Positions 17,639 through 25,376 of a DNA stretch of 64,000 bases are shown in pieces (positions within the stretch are counted from its first letter, which is position 1; each line of letters starts with the position of its first letter). Source of the stretch: Methylobacterium planeticum (GTDB lineage: Bacteria > Pseudomonadota > Alphaproteobacteria > Rhizobiales > Beijerinckiaceae); assembly GCF_008806345.1 (NCBI RefSeq), contig NZ_VZZJ01000004.1:1-64000 (forward strand). The letters run 5' to 3'. Position numbers and translations under genes: made by a program. Below the pieces are notes generated by a model, which ran no database searches, was not told where the DNA came from, and saw only the letters and a program-made list of their open reading frames with translations.

Positions 17639-17660
17639 AGAGATTCGGCATCTCTCCTTT
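17638..17660 (+). terminator. Possible terminator after MFS remnant
   Basis: GAGAGAT (17638-17644) and ATCTCTC (17650-17656) flank a five-base loop and are followed by CTTTCTC. The stem and pyrimidine-rich tail resemble a weak intrinsic terminator, perhaps that of the former transporter gene. Confidence 0.35.
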
Positions 17661-17737
17661 CTCAAAAGGGTATTGGGCCGATCTGTTCCGGCCTCCTATT
17701 GCTCTCGCGAACATTCCTCAAGAGAACGGAGAACATT

Positions 17738-18280
17738 GTGACCGATGCGGACCAGGACCCCGACAACAGGCACGATTGGAAGACCGATGTCTTCCGCGTG
17801 CTCAAGGCCAGCGGCGTCAAGCACATCGTCTACGTGCCGGATGCCGGGCACGCGACGGCCCTCAAGCTCGCGGAGGCGGACGACGCGATCCAGGCGATCG
17901 TCCTGACGACGGAAGAGGAGGGCATCGGCTACCTCGCCGGAGCTTGGCTCGGCGGCGAGAAGGGCGCGCTCCTGCTGCAATCCAGCGGTGTCGGCAACTG
18001 CATCAACACCCTGGCCCTGCAGGCCTGCGCCCGCTTCCCGCTGCTGATGGTCGTCACCCTGCGGGGCGACTGGGCCGAGTTCAACGCGTGGCAGAACCCG
18101 ATGGGCCAGGCCACCGAGGCCGCCCTCAGGCTGATGGGCGTGATGACCTGGCGTGCGGACGATCCGAAGGAGGTCGCCCCGCTGCTGCACGGCGCGGCCA
18201 CCATGGCGTTCAACGGTGATTCTGCCTGCGCGCTCATTCTCGGACAGCGCCTGATCGGAGAAAAGCAATGGGTGAAGTGA
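17738..18280 (+). CDS. ThDP-dependent 2-oxoacid decarboxylase, alpha (PYR) subunit
   Basis: A 180-residue protein matching the pyrimidine-binding half of thiamine-diphosphate enzymes, as in split sulfopyruvate/phosphonopyruvate decarboxylases (ComD/ComE type). It has the early V-L-K-A-S-G-V-K-H-I-V-Y-V-P-D segment, the ThDP-activating Glu in TTEEEGIGYLAG, and LLLQSSGVGNCINTL. The partner domain is in the next gene, overlapping by 13 bases, so a heteromeric enzyme is likely. I chose the GTG at 17738 because a GGAGA lies just upstream; a TTG at 17699 is possible. The substrate is unknown; nearby acyl-CoA genes suggest a 2-oxo dicarboxylate. Confidence 0.78.
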   Translation: MTDADQDPDNRHDWKTDVFRVLKASGVKHIVYVPDAGHATALKLAEADDAIQAIVLTTEEEGIGYLAGAWLGGEKGALLLQSSGVGNCINTLALQACARFPLLMVVTLRGDWAEFNAWQNPMGQATEAALRLMGVMTWRADDPKEVAPLLHGAATMAFNGDSACALILGQRLIGEKQWVK

Positions 18281-18864
18281 ATGCGGGCGGCCCCCTCGAC
18301 CGCCGCGCGGTCGTCGCGCGGCTCCTGGCGGACCGCGAGGACCTGTTGGTCGTCACCGGCCTCGGGTCGCCCTCCTACGACGTGATGGCGGCGGGCGATC
18401 ACGACAACAACTATTATCTCTGGGCCGCCATGGGCAGCGCCGCGACGGTGGGGCTCGGCCTAGCCAAGGCGCAGCCGGACCGCGCGGTGCTGGTCGTCAC
18501 CGGCGACGGCGAGATGCTGATGGGGCTCGGCGCGCTCGCGACGATCGCCGTCCAGAATCCGCCGAACCTGACCATCGCCGTCCTCGACAACGGGCATTTC
18601 GGCGAGACCGGCATGCAGCTCAGCCACGCGGGACGCGGCATCGCCCTCGACCGTATCGCCGCGAGCTGCGGCTTCCCCTGGACGGCGGAGATCCGCGAGA
18701 TGGAGGCGGTCGACGACCTGCGCGCCCGCCTCGGCCCGCGCCGAGGCCTGAAGCTCGCGACCATCAAGGTCGTGGCCGAGAACGCGCCCCGCGTGCTGCC
18801 CCCCCGGGACGGCGTCCATATCAAGAACCCCTTCCGGATGGCGCTCGGTCACGCGCCGATCTGA
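18268..18864 (+). CDS. ThDP-dependent 2-oxoacid decarboxylase, beta (PP) subunit
   Basis: A 198-residue diphosphate-binding half of the split ThDP enzyme. It shows the ThDP/Mg motif beginning GDGEMLMGLGAL and ending some 28 residues on at AVLDNGHFGETG (the usual N-N here D-N). Translational overlap with the alpha subunit suggests coupled translation and 1:1 assembly. Length and order match sulfopyruvate decarboxylase subunits, but acceptance of sulfopyruvate is not established. The downstream aldehyde dehydrogenase that would oxidise the product aldehyde is broken. Confidence 0.8.
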   Translation: MGEVNAGGPLDRRAVVARLLADREDLLVVTGLGSPSYDVMAAGDHDNNYYLWAAMGSAATVGLGLAKAQPDRAVLVVTGDGEMLMGLGALATIAVQNPPNLTIAVLDNGHFGETGMQLSHAGRGIALDRIAASCGFPWTAEIREMEAVDDLRARLGPRRGLKLATIKVVAENAPRVLPPRDGVHIKNPFRMALGHAPI

Positions 18865-18883
18865 TCGAGGGAGGACAGGCAGG

Positions 18884-19020
18884 ATGGCACTGGAACGCTT
18901 CTCGAACGTCGTCGCCGGCCGGGCCTGCGCGAGCACGACCGGCCGCTGGCTGACCACGGCGAACCCCTTCGACGGACGCGACTGGGCCGAGGTCCCGCGC
19001 TGCGGCTCGGAGGATGCCGC
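18884..19020 (+). pseudogene. Aldehyde dehydrogenase, N-terminal remnant
   Basis: The first 45 codons after a good GAGGGAGGA ribosome-binding site read as the start of an NAD(P)-aldehyde dehydrogenase: F-S-N-V-V-A-G-R, then W-x-x-T-A-N-P-F-D-G-R-D-W-A-E-V-P-R-C. About residue 45 the frame leaves the family at a run of GCC/GCG triplets and ends at 19072. The catalytic Cys/Glu domain is absent. Sequence of an acyl-CoA dehydrogenase begins in another frame at the same place, so a deletion has removed the rest. Confidence 0.75.
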
Positions 19021-20100
19021 CGCCGCGTCGACGAGGCGCGCGGCTACCCGGAGGCCTTCGTCGACGCCCTGACGAAGGCCGGCTGGATGGCGGCCCTGAT
19101 CCCCGAGGAATACGGCAGCTCCGGGCTCGGCCTCACGGAAGCCTCCGTGATCATGGACGAGATCAACCGCTCAGGCGGCAATTCCGGCGCCTGCCACGGG
19201 CAGATGTACAGCATGAACACGCTCGTCCGGCACGGCTCGGAGGCGCAGCGGCGCAAATACCTGCCGCGGATCGCGGCCGGCGAGCTGCGCCTGCAATCGA
19301 TGGGCGTGACCGAGCCGACCGCCGGCACCGACACGACGCGGATCAAGACCACGGCCATCGGCAGCGGCGACCGCTACGTCATCAACGGCCAGAAGGTGTG
19401 GATCTCGCGCATCCAGCATTCCGACCTGATGATCCTGCTCGCGCGCACCACGCCCTTCGATCAGGTCAGCAGGAAGTCCGAGGGCATGTCGATCTTCATC
19501 GTCGACCTGCACGAGGCACAGAGAAAGGGCATGAGCGTCCGGCCGATCCTCAACATGGTCAACCACGAGACCAACGAGGTGTTCTTCGACGACCTCGAGA
19601 TCCCGGCCGAGAACCTCATCGGCGAGGAGGGCCAAGGCTTCAAGTACATCCTCACCGGGCTCAATGCCGAGCGCGTCCTGATCGCGGCCGAGTGCATCGG
19701 CGACGGCTACCGGTTCATCGACAAGGTGACGGCCTATACCAGGGAGCGCACGGTGTTCGGCCGGCCGATCGGCCAGACCCAGGGCGTGCAGTTCCCCATT
19801 GCCGAGAGCTTCATCGAGGTCGAGGCGGCCAACCTGATGCGCTACGAGGCCTGCCGCCTCTACGACGCGGGCGAGCCCTGCGGGGGCCAGGCCAACATGG
19901 CCAAAAACCTCGCCGCCAAGGCCTCCTGGGAGGCGGCCAATGCCTGCATCCAGTTCCACGGCGGATTCGGCTTCGCGGCCGAGTACGACGTCGAGCGCAA
20001 GTTCCGCGAGACCCGCCTGTACCAGGTGGCGCCGATCTCCACGAACCTGATCCTGTCCTACGTCGCCGAGCACATGCTCGGCCTGCCGAGGTCGTTCTGA
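19015..20100 (+). pseudogene. Acyl-CoA dehydrogenase lacking its N-terminus
   Basis: From about 19018 the frame reads RRVDEARGYPEAFVDALTKA and on through the FAD-enzyme core: G-V-T-E-P-x-x-G-T-D, K-V-W-I-S-R, G-R-P-I-G-Q-T-Q. The usual first 40-50 residues (helices A-B) are replaced by the aldehyde dehydrogenase remnant, in another frame. The first ATG is at 19087, giving 337 residues against about 385. The usual base in Y-E-G-T-S is absent (VAPIST here). A helix-G Glu (E195 from that ATG, GLNAERV) fits the isovaleryl-CoA dehydrogenase arrangement. If translated from 19087 it might fold, but loss of helices A-B makes activity doubtful. It overlaps the next gene by one base. Confidence 0.7.
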
Positions 20101-21215
20101 TGCGGACCGGGCTTCCCCTCGACGGCCTCGTCGTCGTCGCCATCGAGCAGGCGGTCGCGGCCCCGTTCTGCTCCTCGCGGCTCGCGGATGCGGGCGCCCG
20201 CGTCATCAAGGTCGAGCGGCCCGAGGGCGACTTCGCCCGCGGCTACGACGATGTCGCCGCCGGCGGCCAGAGCAGCTACTTCGTCTGGCTCAACTGCGGA
20301 AAGGAATCGATGGTCGTCGACCTGTCCGCGCAAGGGGGCAGGGACCGCCTCCGCGCCCTGATCGCGCGGGCCGACATCCTGATCCAGAACCTCAAGCCCG
20401 GCGTCCTCGCGCGCCTCGGCCTCGGGGTCGAGGATTTCTGCCGCGCGCATCCGCGCCTGATTGCCTGCTCGATCAGCGCCTACGGCGAGACCGGCCCGCT
20501 CGCGAGCCGCAAGGCCTACGATCTCCTGATCCAGGCCGAGTCCGGCCTCGCCTCGGTCACCGGCGGCCCCGATGAGCCGGCCCGCGTCGGCATCTCGGTC
20601 GTGGACATCGCCACGGGGGCGACCGCGCATGCGGCGATCCTCGAAGCGCTGATCGCCCGCGGCCTGACGGGGCAGGGCGCCGACATCCGGGTCTCGATGT
20701 TCGACGTGATGGCCGATTGGCTCACCGTGCCGCTGCTGCACCAGGAGGGCGGGCGCCCCCCGAACCGGGTCGGCCTCGCCCATCCGTCGATCGCGCCCTA
20801 CGGCGTGTTCGGCACGCGCGACGGCGGGCGCATCCTGATCTCGATCCAGAGGGACCGGGAATGGGCGAAGTTCTGCGCCGTGTTCCTGCGCGATGCGGCG
20901 GCGGCCCAGGACCCGCGCTTCGCCACGAATGTCGCCCGCACCAGGAACCGGGCCGAGACCGACGCACGCGTGGGACGGGTCTTCGCCGATCTCTCCGGGG
21001 AGGAGGCGGTCGCTCGTTTGACGCAGGCCGACGTCGCCTTCGCGTCGGTGAACGACATGGCGGCACTCGCCAACCACCCGCACCTGCGCCGGATCAGCGT
21101 CGAAACGCCGGGCGGGCCGGTCGCCTTCCCGGCACCCGCCGCCATCGTGCGGGGCGTGCCGCGCGGCTACGGACCGGTTCCGGGCCTCGGGGCGTGCCGG
21201 GGAGATGAGACGTGA
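20100..21215 (+). CDS. CaiB/BaiF family (class III) CoA-transferase
   Basis: A 371-residue class III CoA-transferase that moves CoA between carboxylic acids. Visible features are the N-terminal G-L-V-V-V-A-I-E-Q-A-V-A-A-P, AGARVIKVERPEGD, a catalytic Asp candidate in R-K-A-Y-D-L-L-I-Q-A-E-S-G, and G-A-D-I-R-V-S-M-F-D. The TGATG arrangement (start at 20100 overlapping the dehydrogenase stop) indicates translational coupling. It would activate the acid that the dehydrogenase and hydratase then act on, with succinyl-CoA as a plausible donor. The reading frame is intact. Confidence 0.88.
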   Translation: MRTGLPLDGLVVVAIEQAVAAPFCSSRLADAGARVIKVERPEGDFARGYDDVAAGGQSSYFVWLNCGKESMVVDLSAQGGRDRLRALIARADILIQNLKPGVLARLGLGVEDFCRAHPRLIACSISAYGETGPLASRKAYDLLIQAESGLASVTGGPDEPARVGISVVDIATGATAHAAILEALIARGLTGQGADIRVSMFDVMADWLTVPLLHQEGGRPPNRVGLAHPSIAPYGVFGTRDGGRILISIQRDREWAKFCAVFLRDAAAAQDPRFATNVARTRNRAETDARVGRVFADLSGEEAVARLTQADVAFASVNDMAALANHPHLRRISVETPGGPVAFPAPAAIVRGVPRGYGPVPGLGACRGDET

Positions 21216-21381
21216 CCGGGGCTTGCGGCCGCCCGTTCCGCCCCGCATCCGGGCCGGCCGCCCGCTCCGCTTCCCGGGCGCCATCGAGGTTCGGCGAGAC
21301 GCCCCGGAGCCCGGCGTCGCCGCAACGTGACGGTTGCGGCGCGCCCTGTCAGGACCATCACCCGCAAGGGAGGCCGTCGCG

Positions 21382-22245
21382 ATGACGCGTTCAGGGGACG
21401 GCAGTGACGCCGAGGTCCCGCATCTCAGGTCGTGGATCGGTCGGACGCGCGCGGGCGAGGACCTTGTCACGCGTCGGATCCTGGCCGAGTTCAGCGCGAC
21501 CTTCGCGCCGCACCTCGCGCCGACCGGTCGGGGGCTGGCGCCGCCGGCACTCCACTGGTGCCTGGCTCCGGAGACGCCGCCGGCCGATGCGCTCGGGCCC
21601 GATGGTCACGCCGGCAAGGGCGACTTCCTTCCGCCGGTGCCCCTGCCGCGACGGATGTGGGCCGGCGGCGAGATCGAGACGATCGATGCCCTGCGCGCGG
21701 GCGACGCGGTTCGGCGCGAGGAAACGGTGCGGGACGTCGCGCTGAAGGCGGGACGCAGCGGCCGCCTCTGCTTCGTGACGGTCGACCATGTGATCACGAC
21801 AGGCCGGGGCCTTGCCATCCGCGAGCGTCAGGACATCGTCTACCGCGAGGCGGCGAACCGCGACGGCGCCGGCCCCGATCCGACGCGTGGCGACGCGGCG
21901 GATTACGGGACGGTGTGGTCGATCCGCGCGACACCGACGCTGCTCTTCCGCTACTCAGCCATGACCTTCAACGGCCACCGCTTCCACTACGATCAACCCT
22001 ACGCCACCGAGATTGAGGGCTATGCCGACCTCGTCGTGCACGGTCCGCTGCAGGCCAGCCTGCTCCTCAACCTCGCGACCGTTCTCCTCGGCCGTGCGCC
22101 GGCGCGATTCACCTATCGGGGCCTCACGCCGTTGACGGCCAACCAGGTCTTTCGCGTCTGCGGGCGCCGCGACCCGGACGGCCGCTTCACCGGGGTGACC
22201 CTCGATGCGGCCGACCGGGTCTGCATGCGGGCGAGCACCGTCTGA
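21382..22245 (+). CDS. MaoC/HTD2-like acyl-CoA hydratase (mesaconyl-C4-CoA hydratase type)
   Basis: A 287-residue double-hotdog hydratase resembling HTD2/FAS1-like dehydratases and mesaconyl-C4-CoA hydratase. Recognisable segments are H-W-C-L-A-P-E-x-P, LPRRMWAGGE, the ERQDIVYRE strand, and the hydratase signature F-R-Y-S-A-M-T-F-N-G-H-R-x-H-Y-D (Tyr, Asn, His active-site region). This is followed by GYADLVVHGPLQASLL. GGGAGG lies seven bases before the ATG at 21382. It follows the CoA-transferase by 166 bases and would hydrate the enoyl-CoA made by the dehydrogenase. The exact substrate is inference. Confidence 0.8.
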   Translation: MTRSGDGSDAEVPHLRSWIGRTRAGEDLVTRRILAEFSATFAPHLAPTGRGLAPPALHWCLAPETPPADALGPDGHAGKGDFLPPVPLPRRMWAGGEIETIDALRAGDAVRREETVRDVALKAGRSGRLCFVTVDHVITTGRGLAIRERQDIVYREAANRDGAGPDPTRGDAADYGTVWSIRATPTLLFRYSAMTFNGHRFHYDQPYATEIEGYADLVVHGPLQASLLLNLATVLLGRAPARFTYRGLTPLTANQVFRVCGRRDPDGRFTGVTLDAADRVCMRASTV

Positions 22246-22310
22246 CGGCGCGGACCGACCCCATCGCGGCCGTCGCCGGCCGCCCTCGATCGACGCGCCG
22301 GAGACCGGAT

Positions 22311-23021
22311 ATGGATACGCTCTCGCTCATCCTCGACACCTTCGAGCCCCTCGCGGGCCGACGCCTCCTCGACATCGGCTGCGGGTCCGGAACCCTCGCA
22401 AAGGCCCTCGCCGCCCGCGGCGCGACCGTCACGGGCATCGACCCGAATCCCGAGGCGATCGCTGCCGCGGCCGCCGCGGTCCCGGCCGGGCGCTTCGAGG
22501 TGGCGGGCGCCAATGCGCTCCCCTTCCCGAGCGCCAGCCTCGATGGCGCCGTCTTCCTGAATGCCCTGCATCATGTGCCGGATGCCCTCGCGGCCCTCTG
22601 GGAGGCGGCGCGCGTCGTCCGGCCGGGCGCCGCGATCCTCGTGATCGAGCCGCTGGCGGAGGGAAGCTTCTTCACGGCGCTCCGGCCCGTGGAGGACGAG
22701 ACCGCGGTCCGGCACGCCGCGCAGGCGGCTCTGGCGGCCGCCATCGCCTCCGGCCAATTCGCCTGCCGGCGCGACCTCACCTTCGCGCGCCGGGAGAGCT
22801 TCGCGACCCTCGAGCATTTCCTCGATCGCGTTCTCGCCGTCGATCCGGCGCGGGCCGACGCCGTCCGGCGCCGGCGCACGGAGATCGGGGCGATCTTCTC
22901 CGATGTCGCCGAGCGCGACGCGGAGGGGCGCTTCGCCCTCACGCAGCCGCTGCGCGCGCAGGTTCTCGTGGTAGGACCGGAACGGGCTGCGGATGCGGCG
23001 CGGTCGGTTCGCGCGCGTTAG
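22311..23021 (+). CDS. Class I SAM-dependent methyltransferase
   Basis: A 236-residue methyltransferase with motif I LLDIGCGSGTLAKAL (residues 18-32), an acidic motif II at T-G-I-D-P-N-P (GIDPN), motif III in ANALPFPSASLDG, and ALHHVPD (motif IV). This is the UbiE/COQ5-like class. The substrate is not predictable. It follows the hydratase by 65 bases and could be transcribed with it, but nothing in the preceding acyl-CoA genes calls for methylation. Confidence 0.85.
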   Translation: MDTLSLILDTFEPLAGRRLLDIGCGSGTLAKALAARGATVTGIDPNPEAIAAAAAAVPAGRFEVAGANALPFPSASLDGAVFLNALHHVPDALAALWEAARVVRPGAAILVIEPLAEGSFFTALRPVEDETAVRHAAQAALAAAIASGQFACRRDLTFARRESFATLEHFLDRVLAVDPARADAVRRRRTEIGAIFSDVAERDAEGRFALTQPLRAQVLVVGPERAADAARSVRAR

Positions 23022-23081
23022 CGGACGGCCAGACCCGACGAACGCGACGGCGGCGATCGCGAGCCGGATGCCGGTGCTGCC

Positions 23082-23285
23082 TTAGGTGGATACAACCACG
23101 ACCCGGCTCGTTTGCAGGCGGCGCCCGATCGGCGCGAGCACCGTGCCGTGCGCCATCCGATCCTTCGTGCTCCCACCCGGAGTCATCGTCTCCATCTTGT
23201 CGAGCACGCTCGTCTCTCGGTGCGGAACGGCGATCCGCAGCATCGGTGTGTTGCCGATCAGGTCTGAAACCTTGTTGGCGATCAC
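23082..23285 (-). pseudogene. Cysteine synthase-like gene, 5' remnant
   Basis: The start of a PLP-dependent beta-family enzyme is clear: D-L-I-G-N-T-P-M-L-R-I, then P-G-G-S-T-K-D-R-M-A with the PLP-binding lysine. After about residue 50 the match is lost and the frame ends at 67 residues, whereas cysteine synthases are about 310. No continuation was found in the 160 bases downstream. It is a 3'-truncated relic between the methyltransferase and the ABC permease gene. Confidence 0.7.
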
Positions 23286-23440
23286 GGAACAACTTCGTGT
23301 GTCCTGACCGTGGGTGGGTTCACCGTCGGGGACGGGTCGGCGATGAACCGCATAGCTCGCCCCCTCGTATCGCGGTCACCTCAGGCGTCGGGGAAACATC
23401 GCCTCGGAGGACCGGAAGCGGCAAGGCGGCGATGGCACGA

Positions 23441-24361
23441 TCATTCCTTCACGGCGCCCGTCAGAGCCGAGACGTAGTACTCGACGAAGAAGGAATACAG
23501 GATCACCAGCGGCAGCGAGCCGAGGAGGGCGCCCGCCATCAGCGAGCCCCAGCGATAGATGTCGCCATCCACGAATTCGCTGACCACCGCGATCGGCACG
23601 GTCTTGTTCTGGGTCGAGGACAGGAAGGTCAGCGCGTAGATGAACTCGTTCCAGCACAGGGTCAGGGAGAAGATTCCCGCCGAGATGAGGCCCGGAAGGG
23701 CGAGGGGCAGGATGATCTTGACGAGGATCTGCCAGCGGCTCGCGCCGTCCATGAGCGCGCATTCCTCCAGCTCGTAGGGAATCGTCTTGAAATATCCCAT
23801 GAGGAGCCAGGTCGAGAACGGGATCAGGACGGTCGGGTAGACGAGGATCAAGGCCAGTGGCGAGTCGAACAGCCCGTAGGCCTGGACGATGGTGGCGAGC
23901 GGGATGAACAGGATCGAGGGCGGCACGAGGTAGGCGAGGAAGATCGCGGCCCCGACCCAGCTCGCCCCGCGATAGCGGATGCGCACGCAGGCATAGGCTG
24001 CGAGCACGCTGGCGAACAGCGACAGGGCGGTGGCCGCAACCGAGACGTACATCGTGTTCCAGAGCCAGCGCGGATACTGCGTCTCGAACAACAACTTGTT
24101 GATGTGCTTCAAGGTGGGTGATACCACCAGGAACGGATTGTACCGCTCCATGTCGATCAACTGCTCGTCGGGTTTGATGGCCGTCAGCACCATCCAGTAG
24201 AACGGAAACAACAGCACCACGAGAATGACGAGGAGCGGCAGGTAGGTGGTCACCAGCCGGCGCGGCAGCTTGTCGAGATAGGCCATGCCCTCCGTGTCGT
24301 CGGTGAGCCCGGCGGGGCGCGGAGCGACGATGGGCGCGACGGGGGACACGGGAGCGCTCAT
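23441..24361 (-). CDS. Sugar-type ABC importer permease, MalG class
   Basis: A 306-residue inner-membrane permease with six predicted helices after a Pro-rich N-terminus. It carries the EAA loop facing the ATPase (E-E-C-A-L-M-D-G-A-S-R-W-Q-I-L-V-K-I-I-L-P-L) and the MalG-like end. It is last of four ABC genes (ATPase 27834, binding protein 26687, MalF-type 25314, this one), with its ATG overlapping the stop of the MalF-type gene by four bases. It belongs to the CUT1 class, importing oligosaccharides, sugar alcohols or glycerol phosphates. The substrate is unknown; the divergent DapA-like and FAD-oxidase genes hint at a sugar acid. Confidence 0.92.
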   Translation of the reverse strand: MSAPVSPVAPIVAPRPAGLTDDTEGMAYLDKLPRRLVTTYLPLLVILVVLLFPFYWMVLTAIKPDEQLIDMERYNPFLVVSPTLKHINKLLFETQYPRWLWNTMYVSVAATALSLFASVLAAYACVRIRYRGASWVGAAIFLAYLVPPSILFIPLATIVQAYGLFDSPLALILVYPTVLIPFSTWLLMGYFKTIPYELEECALMDGASRWQILVKIILPLALPGLISAGIFSLTLCWNEFIYALTFLSSTQNKTVPIAVVSEFVDGDIYRWGSLMAGALLGSLPLVILYSFFVEYYVSALTGAVKE

Positions 24362-25314
24362 CGGTCGGTCCCTCCGCTCTGCCAGGCCCGGCGTTGAAGC
24401 CCGAACCACGAAATGCCGATCGCCACCAGAAGGAACGGGACCATCGCGGTGGCGATCGCGGCGCCCTCGCCGAGGGTGCCCGAGAGGATGCCGCGCTGGT
24501 AGGACAAGGTCGCCATCAGGTGCGTGGCATTGACCGGACCGCCGCGGGTCATCGCCCAGATCAGCTGGAAGTCGGTGAAGGTGAACAGCACCGAGAAGGT
24601 CATCACCACGGCGATGATCGGCGTGAGCAGCGGCAGCGTGATGCGCGAGAAGATCTGCCAGTTCGAGGCACCGTCGATGGTCGCCGCCTCGTAGAGGGAG
24701 GGTGAGACCGTCTGCAGGCCGGCCAGCAGCGTGATCGCGATGAAGGGCACGCCGCGCCAGATGTTGGCGAAGATCACGCAGGCCCGCGCGAGGTTCGGAT
24801 CGCCCAGGAAATCGATGTTGCCGTCGATCACGCCGAGATGGCGCAGCGACCAGGAGATGATCGAGAATTGGCTGTCGAAGATCCACCAGAACGCGATCGC
24901 CGACAGAACCGTCGGAACGACGAAGGGGATGAGCACCACCGAGCGGACGAGGGACTTGAAGGGGATGTGCTTGTTCAGCAGCAGGGCCACGTAGAGGCCG
25001 ACGGCGAACTTCACCACCGAGGCGACCAGCGTATACAGGCAGGTGTTGAACACCGCGAGCCAGAACACGTCGTCATCCCAGAGCCAGGCATAGTTCTCGA
25101 GCCCGATGAACTGGCCGTCCCGCCCGATCCGGGCGTTGGTGAAGGACAGCCAGATCCCCTTGAGCAGCGGGTAGGCCAAGAACAGGCCGAGGATCAGGCT
25201 GGTCGGCAGCATGAACCAGAAGCCGCTCCAGCCGCGGCTCGCCCGCAGGCGCGCCCAGGCCGAGCGGCTCGCGAAAGCGGCGGGTGCCGGTTGGGTGAGG
25301 GCCGTATCCGCCAT
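24358..25314 (-). CDS. Sugar-type ABC importer permease, MalF class
   Basis: A 318-residue permease, partner of the MalG-class protein. It shows the MalF-like first helix region (FMLPTSLILGLFLAYPL), then W-L-S-F-T-N, and the EAA loop E-A-A-T-I-D-G-A-S-N-W-Q-I-F-S-R-I-T-L-P. I chose the ATG at 25314; the only extension is a TTG six codons earlier. It lies 62 bases downstream of the binding-protein gene and overlaps the next permease. Confidence 0.92.
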   Translation of the reverse strand: MADTALTQPAPAAFASRSAWARLRASRGWSGFWFMLPTSLILGLFLAYPLLKGIWLSFTNARIGRDGQFIGLENYAWLWDDDVFWLAVFNTCLYTLVASVVKFAVGLYVALLLNKHIPFKSLVRSVVLIPFVVPTVLSAIAFWWIFDSQFSIISWSLRHLGVIDGNIDFLGDPNLARACVIFANIWRGVPFIAITLLAGLQTVSPSLYEAATIDGASNWQIFSRITLPLLTPIIAVVMTFSVLFTFTDFQLIWAMTRGGPVNATHLMATLSYQRGILSGTLGEGAAIATAMVPFLLVAIGISWFGLQRRAWQSGGTDR

Positions 25315-25376
25315 CGGGTCGGTTCCAGGCAAGGGACCGCGGGGCCGCCGGCTTCGCGAGCCCGCGGCCGTTCGCG

